A stretch of DNA of 64,000 nt from Herbaspirillum huttiense (GCF_004367745.1 NZ_CP037993.1:5627776-5691775), one strand, 5' to 3'; positions 53,860-62,755 are shown, counted from the first letter of the stretch. The notes: generated by a model from the letters alone, not told the origin. Numbers and translations are program-made.

Positions 53860-55371
53860 TTACTTCGCCACCGGCATGGTGAACTCAGCCCCCTTGCCGA
53901 TGGTGGCGGACCAGCGCTGCATGATGGACTTGTAGCGCGTATAGAAGCGGATGCCCTCTTCGCCATAGGCATGGGTATCGCCGAAGAGCGAGCGCTTCCA
54001 GCCACCGAAGGAATGCCAGGCCATCGGCACCGGAATGGGCACGTTGATGCCCACCATGCCGACCTGGATGCGGCGCGAGAATTCGTGCGCGGTATTGCCG
54101 TCGGCCGTAAAGAGCGAGACGCCATTGCCGTACTCATGCGCGTTGATCAGCTGCACGGCCGAAGCGAAGTCCGGCACGCGCACCACGCACAGCACCGGAC
54201 CGAAGATTTCTTCCTGGTAGATCTTCATCTCGGTCGTGACATTGTCGAAGAGCGTGCCGCCGATGAAGAATCCTTCCTCATGGCCCGGCACCTTCAGGCC
54301 GCGGCCGTCGACCAGCAGCTTGGCACCGGCATCCACGCCGCTCTGGATGTAGCCCTCCACCTTGGCCTTATGGGCGGCGGTGACCAGCGGGCCCATCTCG
54401 GCGTCGTCTTCCATGCCGTTCTTGACCTTGAGTGCCTTCACGCGTGGGATCAGTGCATCCACCAGCTTGTCGGCCACGCTGCCCACGGCCACCGCCACCG
54501 AGATCGCCATACAGCGCTCGCCGGCCGACCCATACGCCGCACCGATCAGGGCATCGACGGCCTGCTCCAGGTTGGCGTCGGGCATGACCACCAGGTGGTT
54601 CTTGGCACCGCCCAGTGCCTGGGCGCGCAGCGGGAAGGTGCCCGCACGCTCGGTGGCCTTGCGGTAGATGTATTCGGCAATCGGGGTGGAGCCGACGAAG
54701 GACACGGCCTGCACCTCCGGATGTTCCAGCAGCGCGTCCACGGCCACCTTGTCGCCCTGGACCACGTTGAAGACGCCATCCGGCAGGCCGGCGCGCTTGA
54801 ACAGTTCAGCCAGCATCAGCGAAGGTGAAGGATCGCGCTCGGAGGGCTTCAACACGAAGCTGTTGCCGGTCGCAATGGCGATCGGTGCCATCCACAGCGG
54901 CACCATCACAGGGAAGTTGAACGGCGTGATACCGGCCGTCACGCCCAGCGGCTGGCGCAGGTTCCAGTTGTCGATGCCACCGCCGATGTTGTCGGTGAAC
55001 TGGGTCTTGAGCAATTGCGGGATGCCGGTGGCGAATTCGACGATCTCCAGGCCACGCGTGACCTCCCCTTTCGCATCCGAAAACACCTTGCCGTGCTCCA
55101 GGGTGATGGCCTTGGCCAGCGCATCGTGGTTCTGCTCGATCAGCTCCTTGAACTTGAACAGCACCCGCGCCCGCTTCAAGGGAGCCGTCTCGGCCCAGGC
55201 CGGTGCCGCCGCACTGGCGGCTGCCACGGCCGCATTGACTTCCTGCACCGAGGCCAGCGAGACCTTGGCGGTGGCAGCACCGGTGGCCGGATTGAAGACA
55301 TCCTGGCTGCGGCCGCTCTCGGAGCGGGAAATCTGGCCATTGATGAAGTGATCGATGTGCGGGAGGCTCAT
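53860..55371 (-). CDS. mmsA: CoA-acylating methylmalonate-semialdehyde dehydrogenase
   Basis: A 503-aa ALDH-fold enzyme converting methylmalonate or malonate semialdehyde plus CoA to propionyl- or acetyl-CoA. It carries the family features [39 protein letters not shown], the nucleophile in [17 protein letters not shown], and [21 protein letters not shown]. The start at 55371 has AAAGGAAA. It is divergent from a LysR gene. Together with the downstream GMC enzyme it may degrade a hydroxy acid such as 3-hydroxyisobutyrate or 3-hydroxypropionate. Confidence 0.93.
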   Translation of the reverse strand: MSLPHIDHFINGQISRSESGRSQDVFNPATGAATAKVSLASVQEVNAAVAAASAAAPAWAETAPLKRARVLFKFKELIEQNHDALAKAITLEHGKVFSDAKGEVTRGLEIVEFATGIPQLLKTQFTDNIGGGIDNWNLRQPLGVTAGITPFNFPVMVPLWMAPIAIATGNSFVLKPSERDPSPSLMLAELFKRAGLPDGVFNVVQGDKVAVDALLEHPEVQAVSFVGSTPIAEYIYRKATERAGTFPLRAQALGGAKNHLVVMPDANLEQAVDALIGAAYGSAGERCMAISVAVAVGSVADKLVDALIPRVKALKVKNGMEDDAEMGPLVTAAHKAKVEGYIQSGVDAGAKLLVDGRGLKVPGHEEGFFIGGTLFDNVTTEMKIYQEEIFGPVLCVVRVPDFASAVQLINAHEYGNGVSLFTADGNTAHEFSRRIQVGMVGINVPIPVPMAWHSFGGWKRSLFGDTHAYGEEGIRFYTRYKSIMQRWSATIGKGAEFTMPVAK

Positions 55372-55613
55372 AAGGTTTCCTTTGGTGTTTTCAATGAAGG
55401 TGGAAGGCGCTGTCTCCTGCTCCCTCCTGCAATCTGGCCAGTCCGTCACCCCGACGGACCCATGGCATGGATGAGCAAGAATAGTCGCCCACCCGCCGGA
55501 CATCCAATGAGGAATTATCAAGAGCAATATAAAGATTGCTTATAATCTGGACTTTCTTGTACACACGCTACCCACAAGATCCTCACAGCCTGATCACAGG
55601 GATATCCACGGGT

Positions 55614-55622
55614 TTATCCACA
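55614..55622 (+). promoter_or_regulatory. Perfect DnaA box between mmsA and the LysR gene
   Basis: TTATCCACA, 43 bp before the LysR start. It is outside the main origin cluster by 1.2 kb. Confidence 0.5.
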
Positions 55623-55664
55623 TCCGGGTTCGTGAATAAGAAGGATCAATTGCGGGAGAAGACG

Positions 55665-56549
55665 ATGGATCTGACCCAGTTACGCGCATTTATCGCAGTC
55701 GCCCATGAGGGCAACCTGACCCGGGCCGCTGAAAAACTGCATCTCACCCAACCCGCAGTGAGCTTGCAGATCAAGGCCTTGCAGGAAAGTCTTGGCATTG
55801 GATTGTTCAATCGGAGTGCATCCGGCATGGTCCTCACCGCCGAGGGCAACACTTTGTTGCCGCTGGCCGAGCGCGTCCTGTCCGATGTCCAGGCTTTACG
55901 GCGGCACGCGACCGACTTGCGATCGAGTGAAAATATCGTGTCCGGGACATTGGCCATCGGCACGATCCTGGATCCGGAGTTCATCCGGCTCGGCGCTTTC
56001 CTGAAGTTGCTGGTCGAGCGCCATCCGCAATTGTCGACTCAGCTGGCGCATCACATGTCGGGATCGGTCCTCAATGAAATCCGGGCTGGCCATCTGGATG
56101 TGGGATTCTTCCTGGGCGACCCCGGCAAAGGTTTTCATGCGATGACGCTGACCTCGTTCAGCTACAACGTCATCGCGCCCGCGGGCTGGAAGAACCGTGT
56201 CTCGGGCAAGGGATGGAAGGAACTGGCGCGGCTGCCGTGGATCTGGACGCCGCCAGAATCTGCACATCATCGTCTATTAAGCAAGATCTTCGCTCAACAT
56301 CAGATAAAACCACAGACTGTAGCCTTGGTTGACCAGGAATCATCGATGCTGGATCTGGTGAAATCGGGGGTGGGATTGTCCTTGGCGCGCGAATCGATCG
56401 CGCTCAACCAGGCTCATGCGCATGGCTTGGTCATTGCAGATGCGGTCGAACTGTCGACTGAACTCAGCTTCATTGCATTGGAAAAACGACAACATGAAGC
56501 AGCGATCAAGGCGGTTTTCCAACTGTTGCAACAAGTCTGGCAGAACTGA
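55665..56549 (+). CDS. LysR regulator beside mmsA
   Basis: A 294-aa LysR-type regulator: DLTQLRAFIAVAHEGNLTRAAEKLHLTQPAVSLQIKALQESLGIGLF is the winged helix. The effector domain begins near residue 90 (GTLAIGTILDPEFIRLGAFL). The start at 55665 gives a canonical N-terminus; the longer frame from 55536 includes promoter DNA. It probably controls the divergent mmsA-GMC pair. Confidence 0.92.
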   Translation: MDLTQLRAFIAVAHEGNLTRAAEKLHLTQPAVSLQIKALQESLGIGLFNRSASGMVLTAEGNTLLPLAERVLSDVQALRRHATDLRSSENIVSGTLAIGTILDPEFIRLGAFLKLLVERHPQLSTQLAHHMSGSVLNEIRAGHLDVGFFLGDPGKGFHAMTLTSFSYNVIAPAGWKNRVSGKGWKELARLPWIWTPPESAHHRLLSKIFAQHQIKPQTVALVDQESSMLDLVKSGVGLSLARESIALNQAHAHGLVIADAVELSTELSFIALEKRQHEAAIKAVFQLLQQVWQN

Positions 56550-56764
56550 GCGCGACTAGAAAGTTGCCGCATTGACATCTCAATGGGTTGCATTAAAGCA
56601 ATATCTTTCGGAAATCTCCTTCTTCCTGCCGAACCTAAAGGACTTTTCATCCGTATCAGGAGCTTGCCAAGGCCTTTTGGTGCGGTTTTTGGGGTTGAAA
56701 GCCAATTTTTTGGAAAGATGTCCACTGCGCACGCGCTTTCGGTTCTTTAATTCAGATGTGGATA

Positions 56765-56833
56765 TATATAAGTAGTAGTAGTTGTTAACGTCGCCAAAAA
56801 CTGTGGATAACTCGGTTTACGCGAAAAAAATCA
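56765..56833 (-). repeat. Origin unwinding module, copy 1
   Basis: Read on minus: DnaA box (56802-56810), a GC-containing spacer with GACGTTAAC, then CTACTACTACTT (trio pattern) and a TATATATAT tract. To the right of the box the sequence GGTTTACG..GAAAAA..TCA is shared with copy 2. The two copies align over about 65 bp. Confidence 0.65.
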
Positions 56834-56998
56834 AGACTTTAGCTTTCTGATAAACGCTTGGTAAGCTTCTGCATTATCGAGGCACAGATTCTGGACAAAA
56901 ATTCGGCCGTGGATAAATCGGCGAGATATACCCAAAACGCCCAGCGGATATGCAGAGACTTATCCACAGGCAGCCTCCAAACCCCGCAAAATGACGGT

Positions 56999-57301
56999 AT
57001 GGACTCCCAAAAACCTTTCCTGATCGCAATTCAGCCTTCGGGTTTGCAATTTGAACAAGTCGCCGGACTCTCGGTGTTGCAATCAGGCTTGCGCGCCGGC
57101 ATCCGGCTGCCGAATTCCTGCCGGAATGGCACTTGCCGGACTTGCAAGTGCAAATTGTTCACAGGCGAGATCGCTTATCAGATCGAATGGCCCGGCCTGA
57201 CGCGAGAAGAAAAGGCCGAAGGCTGGATCCTGCCTTGCGTGGCCGAGGCCCGAAGTGACCTGGTGCTCGACGTTCCAGCTGCCGTCGACCTGAAGGCTTG
57301 A
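56999..57301 (+). CDS. Plant-type 2Fe-2S ferredoxin
   Basis: A 100-aa ferredoxin with Cys41-x4-Cys46-x2-Cys49 and Cys80, in SCRNGTCRTCKCKLFTG and GWILPCVAEARSDLVLDVP, the pattern of plant-type [2Fe-2S] proteins. It transfers electrons in the cytoplasm; no partner oxygenase or reductase is adjacent. The start ATG at 56999 follows a DnaA box by 30 bp, and others flank the gene, so it is embedded in the candidate origin. A longer frame from 56858 runs through origin DNA and is rejected. Confidence 0.85.
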   Translation: MDSQKPFLIAIQPSGLQFEQVAGLSVLQSGLRAGIRLPNSCRNGTCRTCKCKLFTGEIAYQIEWPGLTREEKAEGWILPCVAEARSDLVLDVPAAVDLKA

Positions 57302-57660
57302 TGTTTTATCCACAGCGGTCCCCGGAACCGGTCGATTTTTAGCCGACAAACCCCGATCACCTCTCCCTGTGGATAAAAAAAGCCGTCCAAGGCGGCGCGG
57401 AGGCCGCTGGCAGGATTTCTTTTCCACAGCGCTCTGCACCCTGCGTTCTCTCTGACTGCGTCGCACAGGACGTCATTCAATGCCCTTGCCGACGATCAGC
57501 TGTAAAAACACCTGCACTGCAAGCTTTTCCTGGTCGACAAGCGCCTTCATCCACGAACACCTTTGTTTTGCCCACAGCCGGTAGCGGTCCTGATGGCCTG
57601 CAAACCAAGCCGCGTCGCGTGCGAAAGCTCGCGCGCTTAGGCTTTAAATCTAAGCTGTTT

Positions 57661-57729
57661 ATAAAATTAGTAGTGATGGTTAACGTCAGCCATGCGTTGT
57701 GGATAACCTTGTTTACGTGTGAAAAATCA
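57661..57729 (-). repeat. Origin unwinding module, copy 2
   Basis: Read on minus: DnaA box (57698-57706), spacer with GACGTTAAC, then CATCACTACTAATTTTAT. The distance from GTTAACGTC to the box is 19 bp, against 18 bp in copy 1. The trio is less regular than in copy 1. Confidence 0.6.
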
Positions 57730-58069
57730 GTTGTTTACGAAAAGGACAACGCCTTGGGCAAGGTCTGTATGAAGTCATAACCGATCTTGGATAAAAATCC
57801 GCCTTTGGATAACTTTTTGACTTTTCCCCAAACGATGAAAAAGTTATTCAGAACTTTATCCACAGGCTGCGCGGAAATTGATGGATTCGCGTCGTGAAGG
57901 CAGGGAATTTCGGGATGTCACCGATTTCAGGCAATTTGACCCCGATTTAAGACCTTGGCATGGGGGAAACGGGGGGGACGGAGGGGGATTTCGGGAAATT
58001 TGCCCACAGGTGAAAAAAGCAAACAGCAGCCAAGGTGCATCGCGACTCATCCGAAATCACACAAAAAGC

Positions 58070-58113
58070 CAGCGGGCCAGGAAAGTTATCCCCTGGCCCG
58101 CCGGCTTTTTTCA
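58070..58113 (-). terminator. Terminator of the AsmA gene
   Basis: AGCCAGCGGGCCAGG pairs with CCTGGCCCGCCGGCT (one wobble/mismatch) around an 11-nt loop, with A-run and T-run outside. It is bidirectional in form and may insulate the origin from AsmA transcription. Confidence 0.85.
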
Positions 58114-58130
58114 TGGTGTTTTGTGGCTGC

Positions 58131-60167
58131 CTATTTTTTAGGCGTTGACTTCAACGGCAGGGATTTTCCCGGTGGCGGGGCCTGCGGCGCCTTCTTCACT
58201 TCCTCCAGCAGCTGGCCACATTCGGCCTTCTGATCACCATCGATATTGATGAGGGGCAGGATGGCCGTTACCGGTGCCAGCAGGCCGAGCGCCACCGCAC
58301 CGCCAGCACGCAGTGCCAGCACACCCTTGTTCACGCCGACATCCGGATTCTTGAAGCTGCCCTTCACGTACAGCGGCGAGCGCAGCGAGATGATGCGCAA
58401 GCCCTTGCTGCGCGGATGCACGTTCAGGTCCAGCTGTTCGTGCTTCATGTCGATGCTGCCATCGACCACGATCAGGGCGTCTTCAGTGTCCAGCAGGAGG
58501 GTCTTCACGTTCATCACGCCATCGCGCACCGGCAAGTCGCCGGCCAGGCAATTGAGCTTGACCTCCTTGTCGCCAAACAGCTTGCTGATGACCACGTTGC
58601 CTACATTCAGGCCCGCGGCTTCCAGCAGGAATTTGCTGATCGCCCCTTGGTTGACCAAAGTCTTCACTTCGCCATTGGCCGAGCCCAGCATGGCGGCGAC
58701 CGAATTGCCCGTCGCGCTCAGCTTCGCATCGCCGTTGATCTCGCCGAAGCTGGTGCGCGAGGCATCGAGCTGGGGATAGAGTTTCTGGATCTTCAGCTTG
58801 CGTGCAGAAAGCTTCATCTCGGACTTCATGCGTGCCGCCTGCCCATCCAGCCGGATGGTGGAGGTCAGGTTACCGCCGGCCACGCCGAAATTGAGGGGAT
58901 CGAGCGTCAGCACCTTGTCCTTGAGGATCAGATGCGCCTGCAGGTCGCTGATGGGCAGTCCCTGCTGGCGCGTGATGCTTTTGCCGGTGAAGCGCACGTC
59001 CGCATCCAGTGCGCCCCAGGCATCGGTACTGAAGGTCTTGACCGGCAACACCTTGTCGCCGGGCTGGCGCTCCTCGGCACCGCGCTGGGCTTTCTCCGCA
59101 TTGGAGTCGGCACCGATCAACGGCGCCAGATCATCAAAGCGCAGCACGTTGGAGGTCAGCGCCCCGGTCAGTTGCGGGCGCGCGCCCCCGGTCAGGTAGT
59201 CCAGGCTGCCGTTGAGATCGCTGTCGCCGACCTTGCCGCTGAAGTCCTGGTAATGCCACTCGCTGCGATCCGGGGAGATCTTGCCGATCAGGCGGCCCTC
59301 GGTGGCGAAGGGCGGCGTTTCCGGCAGCAGCACGCCGGTCAGGGGATAGAGATTGCCCATGCTGGCCCCGGCAATCGACAGCCGCAGGTCCAGCGCGGCC
59401 AGTTCGGCCGGCTTGGTCAGGGTGCCGCGCACGCCGATGGCGGTCTTGCCGACCTTCACCTGGGCTTGCAGCGGATACGGTTGCTGCTGGTCCTGCAATG
59501 ACAGCACGCCGCCGGCCTTGCCTTCACCTGCAACCGGCGCGCCGTTGAAACTGCCGGTCAGCTTCCAGCCCAAGCCATAGACCTTTTCCTTGTCGGGATC
59601 GAGGGTGTCGATGTCGGCCTTGATGTTGATCTTTTGCACAGCGTCGTTGAGGGCCAGCTTGCCCTGGCGCAGGCTGATGCGGCCCAGTTGCAGCTGCCAG
59701 GCCGATGGAGTGCTGCTATCGGTCTTGAAAGTCCAGTTGTTCACAGCCTCGCGGTTGCGCAGCAGAGAAACTGAAGGATCCTGCACTTCCAGCGACGGCA
59801 GCGAAATCTTGTGCACAAGCAGCGGCAAGGGATTGAGCGTGAAAGTGACTTGTCGCACTGTCGCCATCTGGCCTGAGGACGCGAACGCTGCCGGATTGCC
59901 CAGGCGCAGATTCTCCGCCTGCAAGCGCGGCCACGGCACCCAGCGCGCCCAGAAGCCGGCCGGCGGCGTGGTCGGCTCAGGTCGTTGCCAGTGCAGGGAG
60001 AGATTGCCGTCGATGGCGAACTCGCGCCCGGTGGCGGCCGAGACGCGGGTATTGATCCAGGGCTTGGCCCGGTTCCAGTCGAAGGTAAGAATGAAAATGA
60101 CCGCGGCGGCGATCACGAGGACGAGGCTGGCAAGCAGCCAAAGGAGGATTCTGGTCAGGCGCGGCAT
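58131..60167 (-). CDS. AsmA-family membrane-anchored periplasmic protein
   Basis: A 678-aa protein with a single N-terminal helix (LTRILLWLLASLVLVIAAAVIFILTF) and a long periplasmic beta-rich body. The AsmA pattern NTRVSAATGREFAIDGNLSLHWQRP is near the N-terminus. The C-terminal AsmA domain includes GSANGEVKTLVNQGAISKFLLEAAGLNVGNVV, FGDKEVKLNCLAGDLPVRDGVMNVKTLLLDTEDALIVVDGSIDMKHEQLDL. Such proteins are thought to bridge envelopes and carry phospholipids to the outer membrane. The start at 60167 has GGAAG 8 nt upstream. Confidence 0.9.
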   Translation of the reverse strand: MPRLTRILLWLLASLVLVIAAAVIFILTFDWNRAKPWINTRVSAATGREFAIDGNLSLHWQRPEPTTPPAGFWARWVPWPRLQAENLRLGNPAAFASSGQMATVRQVTFTLNPLPLLVHKISLPSLEVQDPSVSLLRNREAVNNWTFKTDSSTPSAWQLQLGRISLRQGKLALNDAVQKINIKADIDTLDPDKEKVYGLGWKLTGSFNGAPVAGEGKAGGVLSLQDQQQPYPLQAQVKVGKTAIGVRGTLTKPAELAALDLRLSIAGASMGNLYPLTGVLLPETPPFATEGRLIGKISPDRSEWHYQDFSGKVGDSDLNGSLDYLTGGARPQLTGALTSNVLRFDDLAPLIGADSNAEKAQRGAEERQPGDKVLPVKTFSTDAWGALDADVRFTGKSITRQQGLPISDLQAHLILKDKVLTLDPLNFGVAGGNLTSTIRLDGQAARMKSEMKLSARKLKIQKLYPQLDASRTSFGEINGDAKLSATGNSVAAMLGSANGEVKTLVNQGAISKFLLEAAGLNVGNVVISKLFGDKEVKLNCLAGDLPVRDGVMNVKTLLLDTEDALIVVDGSIDMKHEQLDLNVHPRSKGLRIISLRSPLYVKGSFKNPDVGVNKGVLALRAGGAVALGLLAPVTAILPLINIDGDQKAECGQLLEEVKKAPQAPPPGKSLPLKSTPKK

Positions 60168-60296
60168 CGGGTCGGCTTCCCTGGTTGGGGTTATCAACAG
60201 GCACCGATGCGCGCGGACGGGGGCTTTCCGGGCGTCTGTCTCCTGGACGCCTGTGGATGAGTCAGTTCGGAAAAGCCGGGTATCGCACGCGCTGCA

Positions 60297-61256
60297 TCAG
60301 CGCTTCATGTTGATACGACCGAATTCATCATGGGTTGTTGCAGACAAGTGCGCACGCAGCCACTTGTGGGCGGGATTGCGGGCGTCCCGTTCATGCCAGA
60401 GCATGTCGACATGCTCTTCCGGCGTCTGGAAGGGCAATTCCTTCACCACCAGCGCCTCGGCCATGCCGGTGGCTGCCACCAGATGGCGCGGCAGCACGGT
60501 GATGAGCTCGGAGCTGGCCACGATGCGCCCGGCCGTGAAGAACTGGTTCACCGTCAGCAGGATCTTGCGCTCGCGGTTCATGCCCGCCAGCACATCATCA
60601 ATGACCGCATGGGGTTTGCCGGACAGGCTCACCAGCAGGTGATCAGCGCTGCAGTAGCTATCCAGTGTCAGCGGCTGGCCGGCCAGCGGATGGTTCTTGT
60701 GCATCACGCAGACGTACTGCCCGGTGTAGAGCCGCGCATGGCTGATCTGGCTCTTGGCCATGCCCTGGCCATCGGCCAGCTGCGCGGTCACGCCGGGGAA
60801 AAAGCCGACGGCCAGGTCGATGTCCCCGCGCAGCAGCATGGCGCGCGGGTCGCGGGTGGTCAGCGGCATCATGCGGATCTTGATGCGCGGGGCGTCGCGC
60901 ATGATGGTGCGCACCAGCGAAGGCAGCCACAGCGCGGCCGTGGCATCCACCATGGCCATGCGGAAGGTGTTCTGGGCACGCGAGATGTCGAAGCTTTCCG
61001 GCGCAATCACCGCTTCCAGCTCGGACAGCGCCCGGCGCACGGTCGGCCACAGTTCTTCGGCGCGCGGCGTGGGCTTGACGCCGTGGGCGGTGCGGATCAC
61101 CAGGTCATCGTTGAGGGTGTCGCGCAGGCGGCGTAGCGCATTGGAGACAGCCGGCTGCGTCATGGCCAGCAAATTGGCGGCGCGCGTGAGGTTCTGCTCG
61201 GTCATGACGGCGTCGAATACGCGCAACAGGTTCAGGTCCAGGGTGAGAAAGCTCAT
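60297..61256 (-). CDS. LysR regulator, NodD/LeuO-like group
   Basis: A 319-aa LysR-type regulator with [64 protein letters not shown]. This N-terminus, with two Leu-Asn and the LV(V/I)R block, marks the NodD/LeuO-like group. The effector domain holds IRMMPLTTRDPRAMLLRGDIDLAVGFFP. It is divergent from the small-protein gene at 61425, so it may act on the motif shared by both small-gene cassettes. Effector unknown. Confidence 0.9.
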   Translation of the reverse strand: MSFLTLDLNLLRVFDAVMTEQNLTRAANLLAMTQPAVSNALRRLRDTLNDDLVIRTAHGVKPTPRAEELWPTVRRALSELEAVIAPESFDISRAQNTFRMAMVDATAALWLPSLVRTIMRDAPRIKIRMMPLTTRDPRAMLLRGDIDLAVGFFPGVTAQLADGQGMAKSQISHARLYTGQYVCVMHKNHPLAGQPLTLDSYCSADHLLVSLSGKPHAVIDDVLAGMNRERKILLTVNQFFTAGRIVASSELITVLPRHLVAATGMAEALVVKELPFQTPEEHVDMLWHERDARNPAHKWLRAHLSATTHDEFGRINMKR

Positions 61257-61319
61257 AGGGCGGGCCTTTGCGGCGGTAAGGAGAGGCAGTAGGGACGCCG
61301 GTGATCGCCGGCAGAAAGA

Positions 61320-61345
61320 TTATTCACAGATTATATAACTGATAT
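61320..61345 (+). promoter_or_regulatory. Shared upstream motif of small-gene cassette 1
   Basis: TTATTCACA, then 5 bp, then TATAACTGATAT. The identical pair with identical spacing precedes cassette 2. The 5-bp filler differs, so the fixed positions look like protein contacts. It lies between the LysR gene and the small gene. Confidence 0.6.
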
Positions 61346-61424
61346 CCGAAACGGAAAGTGGGCAAACAAATGTGAGTTCACTACACTGCAATGCAACATA
61401 ACACACAACGTCAAGGATCGAATC

Positions 61425-61658
61425 ATGGCAACCATCGCACAAAGCACCAACAGCACCTTCAAGAGCAAGTTCGCCGCTGTCATGCGCAACATCTTCATCC
61501 ACTTCGTCAAGGCCCACGAGCTGCAAGCCGTTGCTCTGGTCGCCGCCGAACAGGATCGCGCTACCGGTGCCCGCCAGCTGAACCGCATGGCCGACAAGTT
61601 CGAAGCCACCCAGCCGAACCTGGCTGCTGAACTGCGCTTCATCGCTTCGCGCGGTTAA
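61425..61658 (+). CDS. 77-aa helical protein, cassette 1
   Basis: A soluble, mostly helical protein, MATIAQSTNSTFKSKFAAVM..FIASRG. No family recognised. Its C-terminus has LNRMA (52-56) and QPNLAAELR (63-71), which recur at the same spacing in the 105-aa protein of cassette 2. AAGGATCGAATC supplies the ribosome-binding site. GC-rich, strongly biased codons (AAG, CTG, ACC) suggest high expression. The gene is followed by a long 3' UTR with a CCTCCTCCC element and terminator. Confidence 0.75.
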   Translation: MATIAQSTNSTFKSKFAAVMRNIFIHFVKAHELQAVALVAAEQDRATGARQLNRMADKFEATQPNLAAELRFIASRG

Positions 61659-62158
61659 TCGAAGGTTTCTGCTTTACCAGATTCAAGTTTTACCGGTCGC
61701 GCATGACTTCTGCGTGACCTTGGCATCAGCCCCGAGGCCGATGCCGGTAGTGAAGGATTTCGGTAGTTCCCGGCGCGTACGGCGCTTATGTTGACGCTGA
61801 TTCGATCAACGCGTCAGGACACCGATCCGTTGTCTCCTCCTCCCTCTTTAGGAAGGATTAACCCCGCAGGCTCAGCCTGTGGGTTTTTTTTTCGTGGGTC
61901 GGCTACGAGCCCCGTCCGGCGGGCTTCCTGCCTTTGCAGGCTTCATTTCCGGATGGCCGGATGTGAGCGTTTAGCCCGATTTCCCCATGTCAGATATTCA
62001 GCGCCCTCGGGCTTGGCGTCAAACGGCGTTGTAAATCCGCATCGGTTCCGTCAAGAAAGGTGTGTCGGAGCGACTGCATCGGCGGCCCCTGACCGGCTTG
62101 TCTCGCGCTTGACGCGGGTTCCAGGGCGATATGAAGAGTTTTGCATGCTGAAAGCGCT
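61659..62158. other. 3' UTR of cassette 1 and spacer
   Basis: It holds about 170 nt of untranslated RNA, the CCTCCTCCC element (61831-61860), a terminator ending near 61892, and then about 265 bp before the cassette 2 motif. An open frame at 61788-62177 crosses the terminator and is not considered real. I see nothing else. Confidence 0.6.
61831..61892 (+). ncRNA. Putative 3' UTR sRNA with CCUCCUCCC, copy 1
   Basis: A 30-nt segment (61831-61860) identical to cassette 2 contains CCTCCTCCC, complementary to Shine-Dalgarno sequences, followed by AGGAAGGA, which can fold back on it. A terminator stem (CCCGCAGGC / GCCTGTGGG, one G-U pair) and nine T follow directly. The arrangement resembles sRNAs released from 3' UTRs, such as the CcsR family of Rhodobacter. 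Confidence 0.5.
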
Positions 62159-62184
62159 TTATTCACAAACGCTATAACTGATAT
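62159..62184 (+). promoter_or_regulatory. Shared upstream motif of small-gene cassette 2
   Basis: TTATTCACA, 5 bp, TATAACTGATAT, exactly as in cassette 1. About 90 bp after it also align between cassettes (AAAGT..CA..ACA, and ACTGC..GCAACA). Confidence 0.6.
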
Positions 62185-62297
62185 GAGAACTCTAAAGTAG
62201 TCATACAGGGTCCCAACCATCATACTGCGACGCAACAACAGTGAACTTGAATGCCGCGCAATCGTGTCGCGGCCTGATTATCAGAGGTAGAAATATC

Positions 62298-62615
62298 ATG
62301 TCCTTCCTGAACCTGGCCTTTCCCGCAGAAGCAGCCCTGCCCTTCGCGCAGTCCTTCTTTGGTTTGATCGCGGCTTATGTCCGTCCGGCGCTGGGTCTGG
62401 GTGCACTGGTGACCCTGGTGATGGTGTTCAAGCCGCTGATCCTGGGGCTGGCGCAAGCCGCCGTGCTGCTGGTCAAGCCGCGCAAGTCGCTGGAGCAACG
62501 CATCCTGGCGCACAAGTTCAGCGGCAAGATGATGCTGAACCGCATGGCCAATGAATACAGCCTGTCCCAACCGAGTTTTGCCGCCGAACTGCGCAACATG
62601 GCCGCGCGTGACTGA
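62298..62615 (+). CDS. 105-aa membrane protein, cassette 2
   Basis: It starts MSFLNLAFPAEAALPFAQSF and has one or two hydrophobic segments at about 20-60 (LIAAYVRPALGLGALVTLVM, KPLILGLAQAAVLLVKP). The C-terminal LNRMA (80-84) and QPSFAAELR (91-99) match cassette 1 with the same 11-residue offset. The start at 62298 has GAGGTAG upstream. No family recognised. The two proteins share only the C-terminal motif, so one may be a membrane-anchored version of the other. Confidence 0.75.
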   Translation: MSFLNLAFPAEAALPFAQSFFGLIAAYVRPALGLGALVTLVMVFKPLILGLAQAAVLLVKPRKSLEQRILAHKFSGKMMLNRMANEYSLSQPSFAAELRNMAARD

Positions 62616-62690
62616 TCCAGTCCCCGCCTGACCGTAGTTCGAGGCCCACCGGCTTCTGGTCGTGTAGTAGAAGTTTTGTAGGTCGTACTG

Positions 62691-62755
62691 TGTCTCCTCC
62701 TCCCTCTTTAGGAAGGATTAGCCCCGCCAGCGCAAGCTCGCGGGGCTTTTTTTTG
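62691..62755 (+). ncRNA. Putative 3' UTR sRNA with CCUCCUCCC, copy 2
   Basis: Bases 62691-62720 are identical to 61831-61860, then one change, then CCCCGC again. The terminator (GCCCCGC / GCGGGGC and eight T) ends near 62755. The surrounding UTR sequence differs between the copies, so conservation is focused on the CCTCCTCCC block and the terminator. Confidence 0.5.

Larger units (their letters stand above)
56757..57864. other. Candidate chromosomal replication origin (oriC)
   Basis: Six perfect DnaA boxes (TTATCCACA, either strand) lie at 56802-56810, 56960-56968, 57306-57314, 57368-57376, 57698-57706 and 57856-57864. Near matches lie at 56757, 56908, 57420 and 57804. Two of the boxes head homologous modules in which GTTAACGTC, a TAG-repeat (DnaA-trio read on minus) and an AT-rich tract follow at fixed spacing. 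A ferredoxin gene occupies 56999-57301. Neighbouring parABS and mnmG-rsmG agree with an origin-proximal position. dnaA is not seen. GC-skew was not computed. Confidence 0.65.
57302..58130. other. 829-bp non-coding stretch with origin elements
   Basis: It contains four of the six origin DnaA boxes, the second unwinding module, a small hairpin GCTTAG/CTAAGC (57635-57655) beside AT-rich DNA, and at its right end the AsmA gene terminator. Open frames in it overlap these elements and have no coding signals. Confidence 0.7.

Noticed and set aside
56572..56775. A 67-codon frame left of the first origin module
   Set aside because: No ribosome-binding site, AT-rich, and it runs into the unwinding region.
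57568..57780. A 70-codon frame over the second origin module
   Set aside because: It overlaps a DnaA box and the trio; such frames arise by chance.
61788..62177. A 129-codon frame after small-gene cassette 1
   Set aside because: It crosses the CCTCCTCCC element and the terminator U-run and has no ribosome-binding site.
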